Assembly (NCBI GenBank): GCA_964418565.1
Contig: CAYQMB010000030.1
Coordinates: 1 to 27,163 of the forward strand
Reading direction: 5' to 3'
Length of the DNA stretch: 27,163 bases
Origin: JAQIBY01 sp964418565
GTDB taxonomy: Bacteria > Bacteroidota > Bacteroidia > Bacteroidales > ML635J-15
Each line of letters starts with the position of its first letter. Position 1 is the first letter of the stretch. The position numbers and the translations under genes are program-made. Of the stretch, positions 1-7,594 are shown piece by piece. A model generated the notes under the pieces. It was not told where the DNA came from. It saw only the letters and a program-made list of their open reading frames with translations, and searched no databases.

Positions 1-58
1 TGAAGGTTTGAGGTTTGAAGGTTTGAGGTTTGAAGGTTTGAGGTTTGAGGTTTGAGGT
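1..58. repeat. 15-base tandem repeat, cut by window edge
   Basis: The first 45 bases are three copies of TGAAGGTTTGAGGTT, followed by shorter GAGGTTT units to about base 58. The array may continue before the window. It is not coding and does not have CRISPR repeat/spacer structure. It could be a slippage-prone intergenic repeat. Confidence 0.85.
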
Positions 59-90
59 TATATGGGGAGTGTTCGAAAAGTGTGTCACTG

Positions 91-156
91 TACTTTTGCA
101 GAGCAATTCCTGGAGGCCGTTAGGCCGAAAGGAATAGGTATGTTTTGGAATATACC
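91..156 (+). promoter_or_regulatory. Possible promoter followed by two hairpins
   Basis: A TACTTTTG box lies at 91-98. After it comes a hairpin at 106-135: ATTCCT pairs with AGGAAT and an inner GGCC-gtta-GGCC stem sits between. A second hairpin follows, GGTAT at 137-141 with ATACC at 152-156. This may be a structured leader of the SRPBCC gene at 230 or a small RNA. Another box at 207-214 is closer to that gene, so the role of this segment is uncertain. Confidence 0.3.
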
Positions 157-206
157 GTTGGATCATGCCGACCAGGCAGGTTGCCCTGTTTCCAAAACAA
201 TTTGCT

Positions 207-214
207 TACATTTG
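207..214 (+). promoter_or_regulatory. TAnnTTTG -7 box of the SRPBCC gene
   Basis: TACATTTG matches the Bacteroidota -7 consensus and ends 15 bases before the ATG at 230. A TTG at 181-183 could be the -33 element, but its 23-base spacing is slightly long. Confidence 0.5.
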
Positions 215-229
215 TAAAAACAGAATTTT

Positions 230-616
230 ATGAAAGATTTTGAAACGAAACTGAAGATAAAAGCGGATATTGAAGATGTGTGGATGGCCTTTACCAACCC
301 AAATGCCATAGAGTTATGGTCTGGCTTTCCGGCACGATTCTCGCCCGAAACCGGTACAGAATTCAATTTGTTTGACGGAGACATTACAGGCAGGATTCTG
401 GAAGCCGAGCCCATGTCAAAGCTGGTTGAGCAATGGTATTTTGAAGGCGAAGGTGTTGAAAGCATCGCTACAATCAAACTACACCCGCAAAAAAACAGTG
501 TGTTTGTGGAGCTGGAACATACCAACATTCCGGATGATGCATACGACAACATCACCCACGGCTGGAAACACTATTTTCTAAAAGCGATTAAAACCTACTG
601 CGAAATCGGGTATTGA
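230..616 (+). CDS. SRPBCC / AHSA1-like domain protein
   Basis: A 128-residue protein with the look of a single START/SRPBCC ligand-binding fold. The N-terminal strand (FETKLKIKADIEDVWMAF) leads into the helix and the NPNAIELWSGFPARFSPETG stretch, typical of AHSA1-like proteins. An FDGDITGRILEAEP turn, a W-containing strand and a C-terminal helix (THGWKHYFLKAIKTYCE) follow. Length fits the family's usual 120-150 residues. There is no signal peptide, so it should be cytoplasmic. These domains bind hydrophobic ligands or act as Hsp90 co-chaperone-like modules; the ligand here cannot be told. The start is the first ATG, 15 bases after a -7 box. It stands alone and converges on the lipoprotein gene at 643. 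Confidence 0.8.
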   Translation: MKDFETKLKIKADIEDVWMAFTNPNAIELWSGFPARFSPETGTEFNLFDGDITGRILEAEPMSKLVEQWYFEGEGVESIATIKLHPQKNSVFVELEHTNIPDDAYDNITHGWKHYFLKAIKTYCEIGY

Positions 617-642
617 TTGTTTGCTCTACTTGTAGTGTTTGC

Positions 643-1290
643 TTATTCTTCAAAGGCATAACTTAAAATCACAAGCTCTTTACGGTCGGATTGCTGTACT
701 TTTATCCATCCATACTTGTAGTCAGAATCTGACATCATTCGAATTCCCATGTATTGTATGCTGTCGGTCAAGCCGTACCAAGGCCCGTAGGATGACCAAA
801 ACTCTGTTGGAGGCACCATCCACATCTCAATGCTGGTATTGGTTTCCGACCATTCTTCAATGTCATCAATTCTGTGTTCAAATGAAAGTGTATCAATCCA
901 AAACACATCACTTGTCTGCCCGAGTCCAATATAAATCACCTCTGTTACTCTTGCAACTTCCAGTGAATTCTCCATCCTTACCCGACTGTATGGGTAATTA
1001 TAATCATTGATTTGAGCAGAATCGTTTTCATCAGAAAAGAAGCGCTGACTAAGGATGAAATCATACTGTCCGTCTGCATCCAAATCGATGGAATCCTGGC
1101 CATGAACCATTCCTGAGTCTACCTGGCAATCAACCTGAAAAGGTGGATTAAACTCATAGTAAAACATATCTGAATCATGCACACCTGCCAGTACTTTTGT
1201 CTCAGGCGTATCAATATCCGGCTCATCTTCACAGGCAAAAAAGAATACAGCCAAACCCATTATGCTCAATATGCAATAGAGCCGTTTCAT
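643..1290 (-). CDS. Small putative surface lipoprotein
   Basis: A 215-residue protein of unknown function. I start it at the ATG at 1290 because this puts a clean lipoprotein signal at the N-terminus: MKRL, a hydrophobic core, then FFFAC with the lipobox cysteine at residue 20. A longer reading to 1335 would bury the signal. The residues after the cysteine (EDEPD) are acidic, like the Bacteroidota export signal that sends lipoproteins to the cell surface. A DLDADGQYDF stretch resembles a calcium-binding Asp-rich loop of the kind common in Bacteroidota secreted proteins. The C-terminal part has a YGWIKVQ strand. No enzyme motif is visible. It converges with the SRPBCC gene 26 bases away and has no obvious operon partner. 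Confidence 0.75.
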   Translation of the reverse strand: MKRLYCILSIMGLAVFFFACEDEPDIDTPETKVLAGVHDSDMFYYEFNPPFQVDCQVDSGMVHGQDSIDLDADGQYDFILSQRFFSDENDSAQINDYNYPYSRVRMENSLEVARVTEVIYIGLGQTSDVFWIDTLSFEHRIDDIEEWSETNTSIEMWMVPPTEFWSSYGPWYGLTDSIQYMGIRMMSDSDYKYGWIKVQQSDRKELVILSYAFEE

Positions 1291-1335
1291 CTCTGCTAAT
1301 ATAGGTGATTTTGTATTAAACTGTAAAAAAATCAT

Positions 1336-1572
1336 GAATGAGACGCTAATTCAAATGTGTATTTTGAGTAAGTACCGGTTTCAGTTGAGCAGGAGTCTCC
1401 GACTGATTCCATATAAAAGCATTCCACCATCAAAGAATTCTGGTTTAATAACTACAATCACAAAGAAGAATTCCCCCTTGAGCATAACAATGGTTCCTCG
1501 ATCTACCCGCGTGCAGGCGTAAGGATTTTCACCCTGCATTATGATACTTTCGGAACCTCATATTCATCCTAA
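1336..1572 (+). pseudogene. Possible decayed coding remnant
   Basis: The 364-base gap 1291-1654 has no intact gene. In the frame of base 1336, a protein-like stretch runs from 1417 to the stop at 1570-1572, containing EFWFNNYNHKEEFPLEH and IYPRAGVRIFTLHYDTF. The same frame upstream is also protein-like but broken by stops near 1369 and at 1414-1416. No start codon serves the open part. It reads like the C-terminal tail of a lost gene, but chance cannot be excluded at 51 open codons. Confidence 0.25.
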
Positions 1573-1620
1573 TTCATATCAAAACCTTTTTTACAACACA
1601 AAATATTTCGTGAAAAATTG

Positions 1621-1628
1621 TACATTTG
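1621..1628 (+). promoter_or_regulatory. -7 box of glyA
   Basis: TACATTTG, a full match to TAnnTTTG, ends 26 bases before the glyA ATG at 1655. Its position inside a longer open frame that starts at 1541 argues for the downstream start. No clear -33 TTTG is visible. Confidence 0.5.
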
Positions 1629-1654
1629 TGCTAAATCTTAAAGCACAAACATTT

Positions 1655-2935
1655 ATGAAGCGAGACGATAAAGTATTTGATATCATTGCAAAAGAACGTG
1701 CCCGTCAGGAAAACGGCATTGAACTTATTGCATCAGAGAATTTTGTAAGTCAGCAGGTACTTGATGCCATGGGCTCTGTTATGACAAACAAATATGCTGA
1801 AGGTTATCCCGGCAAACGCTATTATGGCGGTTGTCAGCATGTGGATGAAACCGAAAATATGGCCCGCGAACGTTTAAAAGAGCTGTTTGATGCTGAATAC
1901 ACCAACGTGCAGCCTCACAGTGGAGCACAGGCCAATGCTGCAGTTTTTCTGGCTTGTCTGAAACCCGGCGACACCTTTATGGGTCTTGACCTGGCGCACG
2001 GCGGACACTTGTCGCACGGATCTCCTGTAAACCTTTCAGGCATGCTTTATAACGCTGTTTCATACGGTGTAAAAGAAGATACCGGCATGGTGGATTACGA
2101 TCAGATGGAAGAGGTAGCACTGAAAGAAAAGCCAAAACTCATCATCGGTGGTGCTTCTGCATACAGCCGGGAGTGGGATTACAAACGCATGCGCGAGATT
2201 GCTGACAAAGTAGGTGCTTTGCTGATGGTTGACATGGCTCACCCGGCCGGACTTATTGCTGCCGGACTGCTGAAAAACCCGGCAGAATATGCCCACATTG
2301 TTACATCAACCACACATAAAACCCTCAGAGGTCCTCGTGGTGGTATCATTCTGATGGGCAAAAACTTTGAAAATCCCTGGGGCAAAACCACGAAAAAAGG
2401 CACCGTACGCAAAATGTCCGGCATTCTGAATTCTGCAGTATTCCCGGGCACACAGGGCGGTCCGCTGGAACACGTGATTGCTTCAAAAGCAGTAGCATTT
2501 GGTGAAGCGCTGGCACCGGAGTTTAAAGAATACCAGAAGCAGGTTAAGAAAAACGCTTCAGTGATGGCTGATGAATTCATCAAGCGCGGGTATAAAGTCA
2601 TCAGCGGTGGTACCGATAATCATTCCATGCTGATTGACTTGCGCACAAAAGTCCCTGAAATCACCGGCCGTCAGGTTGAAGACACCCTTGTACAGGCAGA
2701 CATCACCATCAACAAAAACATGGTACCTTTCGATACCCGCTCACCATTCCAGGCATCCGGTCTGCGTGTTGGCACACCCGCCATCACCACCCGCGGTCTG
2801 AAAGAAGAACACATGGGACAGATTGTTAAGTTGATTGACACCGTGATTACCGACATTGAAAACGAAGATACCATTGCCGATGTTCGCAAATCTGTTAATG
2901 AGTTCATGAAACCATTTCCTTTGTTTGCATACTAG
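1655..2935 (+). CDS. glyA: Serine hydroxymethyltransferase
   Basis: A 426-residue cytoplasmic PLP enzyme that interconverts serine and glycine while loading tetrahydrofolate with a one-carbon unit. Family signatures are clear: the early IELIASENFVSQQVLDAMGS block, KYAEGYPGKRYYGGC for substrate and PLP contacts, MVDMAHPAGLIAAG, and the PLP-lysine motif TSTTHKTLRGPRGG with the Schiff-base lysine at about residue 222. The C-terminal VGTPAITTRGL block is present. Length is normal (417-430). The open frame extends upstream to 1541, but homology begins at MKRDDKVFDIIAKE and a promoter box lies at 1621-1628, so 1655 is the start. It is followed by a terminator and appears monocistronic. Confidence 0.97.
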   Translation: MKRDDKVFDIIAKERARQENGIELIASENFVSQQVLDAMGSVMTNKYAEGYPGKRYYGGCQHVDETENMARERLKELFDAEYTNVQPHSGAQANAAVFLACLKPGDTFMGLDLAHGGHLSHGSPVNLSGMLYNAVSYGVKEDTGMVDYDQMEEVALKEKPKLIIGGASAYSREWDYKRMREIADKVGALLMVDMAHPAGLIAAGLLKNPAEYAHIVTSTTHKTLRGPRGGIILMGKNFENPWGKTTKKGTVRKMSGILNSAVFPGTQGGPLEHVIASKAVAFGEALAPEFKEYQKQVKKNASVMADEFIKRGYKVISGGTDNHSMLIDLRTKVPEITGRQVEDTLVQADITINKNMVPFDTRSPFQASGLRVGTPAITTRGLKEEHMGQIVKLIDTVITDIENEDTIADVRKSVNEFMKPFPLFAY

Positions 2936-2959
2936 GCATTAGACTCTGTTTACGATATG

Positions 2960-2995
2960 ATCCGCTGTGGGGCAACCTGTGGCGGATTTTTTTTT
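2960..2995 (+). terminator. Rho-independent terminator of glyA
   Basis: ATCCGC at 2960-2965 pairs with GCGGAT at 2982-2987 and runs straight into nine T residues. It lies 25 bases after the glyA stop. The loop contains CTGTGGGGCAA, which recurs at 6268-6278. Confidence 0.7.
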
Positions 2996-3078
2996 GCGGC
3001 AGCGTGAAATAATTGGCTTTCAGAATACATTTTTTTACCGTCTGCGGCCTGTATCTGCCATGCCACACTGGCATTACT
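2996..3078 (+). repeat. Dispersed intergenic repeat, copy A
   Basis: This stretch aligns with 22871-22990. Exact shared blocks include AATTGGCTTTCAGA (3011-3024 and 22885-22898) and CGGCCTGTATCTGC (3045-3058 and 22959-22972), in the same order and orientation. Both copies follow a terminator at the 3' end of a plus-strand gene. The rest of the 368-base gap 2936-3303 holds the glyA terminator, a short palindrome and a promoter. Confidence 0.7.
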
Positions 3079-3134
3079 TTCAGGCGCTGCTCCTGTTGTA
3101 CTCTCCGCCTCTCTCCCACCGCTTTTAACTAAAA

Positions 3135-3151
3135 CATGCAAAAGTTGCATG
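3135..3151. repeat. 17-base palindrome, possible operator
   Basis: CATGCAA and TTGCATG are perfect inverted arms around a 3-base centre. It lies about 100 bases upstream of the -7 box of the lipoprotein pair. It could be a dimeric regulator site; no regulator is known. Confidence 0.35.
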
Positions 3152-3253
3152 AATCCAGACGATCAAGAATTGCAGATTAACACAAAAACCGGTTATATAC
3201 ACAACTTATTTGCGCATTAGGGCAATACCCGGCATTATAAATAAAAAATTTAG

Positions 3254-3261
3254 TACATTTG
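3254..3261 (+). promoter_or_regulatory. -7 box of the lipoprotein pair
   Basis: TACATTTG ends 42 bases before the ATG at 3304. No matching -33 element was seen at normal spacing. Confidence 0.4.
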
Positions 3262-3303
3262 TCCATCTAATAACCAGAGCTTTGAATCATATATTCATCA
3301 TCC

Positions 3304-4677
3304 ATGAAAAAGCACCTTTTATTAAGTCTGACATGCCTTCTGCTTATAGTCGGTTGTGAAGAAGAACCGGTTTATGTCAGAGAATACCATGACGAATATT
3401 TGCTAACAAGTATTTCTGTATCTCCGCGAGAGATCAATCTGAACGCAGGCAACTTAAGTGAGACACTTTCCATTACCAACCATGGTGACAGCCTTTTGAA
3501 TCTGCGACTTATCCATTCGTCTGAACTGGAGCTTAACATCACAGAACCCGAAATTGCCCCGGGAGAAAGTGTACAAATCACCATAAATGCTGAACAAGAT
3601 CAAATATTGACAGACAGCATCAGCACACAGGTTTCAATTCTATTTAAAGAAGACAGCATCCACATACCTGTAAACATCAAACTATTAGAAACCAACAAGC
3701 TCATTTTACCCTTTGACATCATCGAGGCGCTTTATGACAAAGAACTTAATCGGATCATCATCACAACCTCAGGCCAGGCAGACTTTTATCTGCGCTGTCT
3801 TACGAGTACCGGGAGTGTAACAGATTCACTCGTACTGGATCACTATCCCAACTGTATGGATGTTTCAGCAGATGGAACAAAAGTCATCATCGGGCAGGAC
3901 GACAGGATTTCTGTTATTGATTTGACAAACATGAGCATAATCAACGAATACAGCATGCCGTGTACCATCAATGAAATTTTGCTTGCTCCCAATCATTATG
4001 CTTATGCTTTTTCAGATTCAGAAGAAGGTGCATACAGCGTAAACCTCACCACTGATGAAATCACAAGCTACGAATATCCCGAACTCATTGATCAAGGCAT
4101 GAGGGGGCAACTTCACCCATCCGGGGATTATCTTTATCTTGCCACAAACCATTGGGTACCTGATGATCTGGTAAAAATGGATATTAGAAACGGATCCGCT
4201 GAGTACATATTTGAATCTCCGATGGGGTCAATATATGAATTCCGGGGTAACCTTTGGATCACTTCTGACGGAGAGAAAATCATCACCGCCAGTGGTGTTG
4301 TGCTAAATTCCACAGAATCGCAAGCCACCGATATGTCATACCATGGCACACTCGAAAATGATGACAAGATTACGGCCTTTTGCGAATCGGAAAGCAGCGG
4401 AAGAGTTTATGTCATCACAAAGAAGATATATAACCATCAACCCAAAGAAAGCAGTATACAGTTTTACAATTCCAATTACCTGAATTTCCTTGGAGAAATA
4501 GAGATTGCCCCTTTTGTCAGACCACTTTCCAACAACAATATGGAATATGTTTCTGCCATAGCACATCAGGTCTTTCTATCTCCGGATGACAATGAGCTCA
4601 TTGTTATTTCACATGCTGAACCGGGATCGGGCCTTAAGCACACATGGGGCATTGAAAGCATTCCACTTAATCAATAG
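3304..4677 (+). CDS. Lipoprotein with Ig-like domain and beta-propeller (copy 1)
   Basis: A 457-residue predicted lipoprotein. The signal MKKHLLLSLTCLLLIVGC has the lipobox LIVGC with cysteine at residue 18, followed by EEEP, an acidic tail typical of surface-exposed lipoproteins in this phylum. Residues about 35-125 resemble an Ig-like/ASH or BACON-type domain (SISVSPREINLNAG, SETLSITNHGDSLLNL, EIAPGESVQITI). The rest has repeated strands typical of a YVTN/WD40-like propeller: MDVSADGTKVIIGQDDRISVID, QLHPSGDYLYLATN, LWITSDGEKIITASG, VFLSPDDNELIVIS. No catalytic motif is visible; a binding role is inferred. It is paralogous along its length to the next gene, 57 bases downstream, and the two are probably one transcript. 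Confidence 0.8.
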   Translation: MKKHLLLSLTCLLLIVGCEEEPVYVREYHDEYLLTSISVSPREINLNAGNLSETLSITNHGDSLLNLRLIHSSELELNITEPEIAPGESVQITINAEQDQILTDSISTQVSILFKEDSIHIPVNIKLLETNKLILPFDIIEALYDKELNRIIITTSGQADFYLRCLTSTGSVTDSLVLDHYPNCMDVSADGTKVIIGQDDRISVIDLTNMSIINEYSMPCTINEILLAPNHYAYAFSDSEEGAYSVNLTTDEITSYEYPELIDQGMRGQLHPSGDYLYLATNHWVPDDLVKMDIRNGSAEYIFESPMGSIYEFRGNLWITSDGEKIITASGVVLNSTESQATDMSYHGTLENDDKITAFCESESSGRVYVITKKIYNHQPKESSIQFYNSNYLNFLGEIEIAPFVRPLSNNNMEYVSAIAHQVFLSPDDNELIVISHAEPGSGLKHTWGIESIPLNQ

Positions 4678-4734
4678 AAGATAAACAAATCGTCATGAAA
4701 ACAAACAGATTTTAAGCCAGAAACGCATCAGGAT

Positions 4735-6105
4735 ATGAAGAAACACATACTATTTATTCTGCTTAGCAGCCTGCTTCTGTGGGCGTGTGAAAAAGACGAA
4801 GAAATCATCATTGAAGAGATTGCAATAAACCACGAAGCATGTGTTTCTGTATTTCCGGAGGAAGTCAGGCTCAGCAGAACCAATTCAGTTGAAACACTGG
4901 AAATCACAAATCATGCTGACAGTGTCATTCAGTTTTCCATTGACAGTATCCCGCAACTTAGCCTGAATTTTGAGGAAAGTGAAATAGCCCCGGGTGAAAG
5001 CGTACAAATTATCATCTCGCCAGAGCCACAGTATATTTCAACAGACGAGGTTAACACGCATCTGAAAATCAGGCTCCTGGAAGACAGCATACGAATACCT
5101 GTAAGTATTACGTCCCTTGTCATCACAAAAGAGCAAATCAACTTCAGCATCTCAGATGCTAACTATGATAAGCAAAACGACCGGATCATTTGCATATCCG
5201 CCGAACCATTCAACCATCTATACAGCCTGAATTCAGAAGGTGAGGTACTGGGGTCTGTCGGACTGAACAGGTATCCAACTTGCCTGGATGTCTCAGCAGA
5301 TGGCAACACGGCAATTGTCGGGCACGATGGGATGCTATCGGTAATCAATCTCAACGCCATGACAATCACAAGCGAAATCAGTTTCTCGTATTGGATAAAT
5401 GATGTTGTAATTGCGCCAAACAATTATGCTTATGCTTTCATGGACTATTGTGACGGAGCCTATAGCATTGATCTGGTGACGGGTAATGTCACATGCAATG
5501 ATTACGCGGGTGATATCCAAAATCGTATGAGGGCAAAGCTCCACCCTTCAGGCAATTACATCTATCTTGCCAACCTGGGTTCCTATACGGATGATTTTGT
5601 CAAGCTGGACATAAGAGAAGGCACAGCCGAGCCGATGTATTTTGGCCATTACTATGGAGATTATGAATACGATGGTGATCTGTGGATAACAGAAGACGGC
5701 AAACGCATCATCACCAAAAGCGGACATGTATTCAATGCCTCATTAAACCCGCTTCTGGATATGGTGTACAACGAAAGCCTTGAGAATAAATACAGTTTGA
5801 TTTCTGCGGATGACTCCGAAGCCGCCGGTAAAATTGTTACTATTTGCAATTCTGCCTCAAGTTACTATGACAAGGAGAGTTTCATTGATATTTACGATTC
5901 CGGGTATCTGAATTTTCTGTATGATTTAGCTTTAGATCCCTTCAAAAGGGAAATTTCAGGTGATGAAACCGAATACCTGTATGCTGTGGGAAAATTTGCC
6001 TTTTTCAATTCAACAGGCACTGAAATAATTGTGATTTCGCAGGGAAGCGATGGCCCGGATTTAATTGACGATCTTTGGGGAGTTGAGAGCATCGCCATAG
6101 AGTAA
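4735..6105 (+). CDS. Lipoprotein with Ig-like domain and beta-propeller (copy 2)
   Basis: A 456-residue paralogue of the preceding gene, nearly identical in length and domain order. The signal MKKHILFILLSSLLLWAC ends in a lipobox with cysteine 18, then EKDEE, a good match to the K-(D/E)2 surface export signal. Shared landmarks include EIAPGESVQI, CLDVSADGN, APNNYAYAF, LHPSGNYIYLAN, LWITEDGKRIITKSG and LWGVESIAI near the end. The extent of change between the copies suggests an old tandem duplication rather than a recent one. Function is unknown; a surface binding protein with a 6- or 7-bladed propeller is likely. No promoter box is visible in the 57-base spacer, so co-transcription with copy 1 is expected. 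Confidence 0.8.
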   Translation: MKKHILFILLSSLLLWACEKDEEIIIEEIAINHEACVSVFPEEVRLSRTNSVETLEITNHADSVIQFSIDSIPQLSLNFEESEIAPGESVQIIISPEPQYISTDEVNTHLKIRLLEDSIRIPVSITSLVITKEQINFSISDANYDKQNDRIICISAEPFNHLYSLNSEGEVLGSVGLNRYPTCLDVSADGNTAIVGHDGMLSVINLNAMTITSEISFSYWINDVVIAPNNYAYAFMDYCDGAYSIDLVTGNVTCNDYAGDIQNRMRAKLHPSGNYIYLANLGSYTDDFVKLDIREGTAEPMYFGHYYGDYEYDGDLWITEDGKRIITKSGHVFNASLNPLLDMVYNESLENKYSLISADDSEAAGKIVTICNSASSYYDKESFIDIYDSGYLNFLYDLALDPFKREISGDETEYLYAVGKFAFFNSTGTEIIVISQGSDGPDLIDDLWGVESIAIE

Positions 6106-6151
6106 GTGAGCATGGGCATTCGAAAAAACCATGGTAGTATTCCAAAAAGTG

Positions 6152-6189
6152 TGCCCGCCTGCCTGTTAACCAGCCGTAACTGGCGGGCA
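6152..6189. repeat. GC-rich inverted repeat after the lipoprotein pair
   Basis: TGCCCGCC at 6152-6159 pairs perfectly with GGCGGGCA at 6182-6189, and CCAG/CTGG can pair inside. A T-rich run follows at about 6198-6205, so it may act as a terminator. It stands out from the AT-rich surroundings. Confidence 0.55.
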
Positions 6190-6252
6190 GGTAAAGTGTT
6201 TTTCTTCTAAGCTAAAGGTTAATCATTTTTGGATACTAAACACAAGATTAAG

Positions 6253-6297
6253 ATATGAGAGAATTCACTGTGGGGCAAACTGTGGTAGATTTTTTTA
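6253..6297 (+). repeat. Dispersed intergenic repeat, copy C (partial)
   Basis: ATATGA, CTGTGGGGCAA (6268-6278) and CTGTGG, then a run of seven T, follow in the same order as at 2955-2995 after glyA. The segment reaches the end of the minus-strand S1-like gene. It may serve as a terminator for the lipoprotein pair, though the stem is weak here. Confidence 0.5.
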
Positions 6298-7551
6298 TGA
6301 TTGTAAAAATGCAGACAATTCCACATCCGTAATTTGCCATGTAACAACAATTTCCTTATTTCTAAAACCAGTAACGGTACATGGGAGTATATCACCATCC
6401 TGGAGGTTGTTTTGAATGATATTTTTTTCAAAGTTGGAAATCTTCCTTGACTTATTACTAATAACGAGTGTTGCCGAAAATTTTGAATTCACAACGTACT
6501 TTACCGTAGTACTACTATCAGGTTCTTTTGTTTTCACAACCGCCACATTGATTTCTTTTCCCACAAGTTGTAATATTTCCGCTGTTCCCTTATCAAGTTT
6601 ATCATGAATAGCATCCAAATGCTGAATACCAGGAATTGGTTGATTCCTTTTCTTTCTTTTACCACGATCAATCATCAATCTAATTTCCTGCTCATCCTCC
6701 CATTTCAAAGATAATCTATGGTTTTTATGATCGAGATCATATACCAAAAAACTCAATTCTTCATCATTATAAACTTGTTTTAAAGCTTTTTTAACTCTAT
6801 TGCTGTTTTGCGGATAAATGGACTTTTTTACAGTAATTTTTGCTTTAAAGATATCATTCACACTACACAACAAATTCCCGTTTTTATTAGATAAGACTTT
6901 TCCTTTAACTTTTTTACCAATCAGTTTTTTAACACTTCCATCAAACCAGGGCTTCAATTCAGGCATTAAACCGAACATATGTTGGGAGTCTGAATTTTCG
7001 CCCCAATAGATAACCTGAAGAACATCACCTGTATTTAAGCTATCCATATCTGCCGGGGAGGTAAAGTTGTCTTTATGTAAAAGACCGGATACAGAGCCAA
7101 ATCTCCAGTCAAACAGATGCCCAATTTCAACAAAAACTCCAAACGTAACAACATTAAGAACAATACTTTGATAATACTCATCAACGGGTATATTAACATC
7201 AGCGAATGCCATGCATTTGGCATCAATTTTAATCCCCAGAGATTTCGAATTATAATCATGAATTTTACCCAGAAATATATGATTCTTCAAATTTGGGAAC
7301 ATCGTTTGCCAGATGATACTATTTCTGTATTTCCATGGCATATGAAAGAATGAGACATATCCAAAAAGACCGTAGATTTTAACAACAAACCCTTTTTGTC
7401 TTACATCAACAATCCTAAACTCATGAATATCCTGTTCTTTAATTTTGCTTTCGAAATTTTTACGCAACTCACTTAAATATTCATTTGGATCATCTTGTTT
7501 TACCAAATGACTGACAACATTTTTCAATGAATAAAGCGCTGCTTTTTTCAT
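6295..7551 (-). CDS. Protein of four S1/OB-fold-like repeats
   Basis: A 418-residue protein I do not recognise as a named family. I read four OB/S1-like modules at about residues 43-110, 128-196, 212-284 and 331-405. The clearest is the second, with VTFGVFVEIG, GSVSGLLHKDNF and LNTGDVLQVIYW, the usual S1 strand pattern. The third has KVKGKVLSNKNGNLLCS and HRLSLKWEDE. A basic linker (RGKRKKRNQP, about 296-305) separates modules three and four. It has no signal or membrane segment, so a cytoplasmic RNA-binding protein is likely. Its DNA is more AT-rich than its neighbours, which could mean transfer. I chose the ATG at 7551 over a TTG at 7566. It lies 43 bases after the thiamine-binding gene on the same strand. 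Confidence 0.65.
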   Translation of the reverse strand: MKKAALYSLKNVVSHLVKQDDPNEYLSELRKNFESKIKEQDIHEFRIVDVRQKGFVVKIYGLFGYVSFFHMPWKYRNSIIWQTMFPNLKNHIFLGKIHDYNSKSLGIKIDAKCMAFADVNIPVDEYYQSIVLNVVTFGVFVEIGHLFDWRFGSVSGLLHKDNFTSPADMDSLNTGDVLQVIYWGENSDSQHMFGLMPELKPWFDGSVKKLIGKKVKGKVLSNKNGNLLCSVNDIFKAKITVKKSIYPQNSNRVKKALKQVYNDEELSFLVYDLDHKNHRLSLKWEDEQEIRLMIDRGKRKKRNQPIPGIQHLDAIHDKLDKGTAEILQLVGKEINVAVVKTKEPDSSTTVKYVVNSKFSATLVISNKSRKISNFEKNIIQNNLQDGDILPCTVTGFRNKEIVVTWQITDVELSAFLQS

Positions 7552-7594
7552 AATTATATCAGCCAATTTTTACTACAAAAACACATAAACTAAA

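Noticed and set aside
1..58. CRISPR array
   Set aside because: Repeat units are contiguous with no spacers, and no cas gene is present.
2239..2601. Minus-strand frames inside glyA and similar frames inside other genes
   Set aside because: They are shadows of well-supported genes on the opposite strand.
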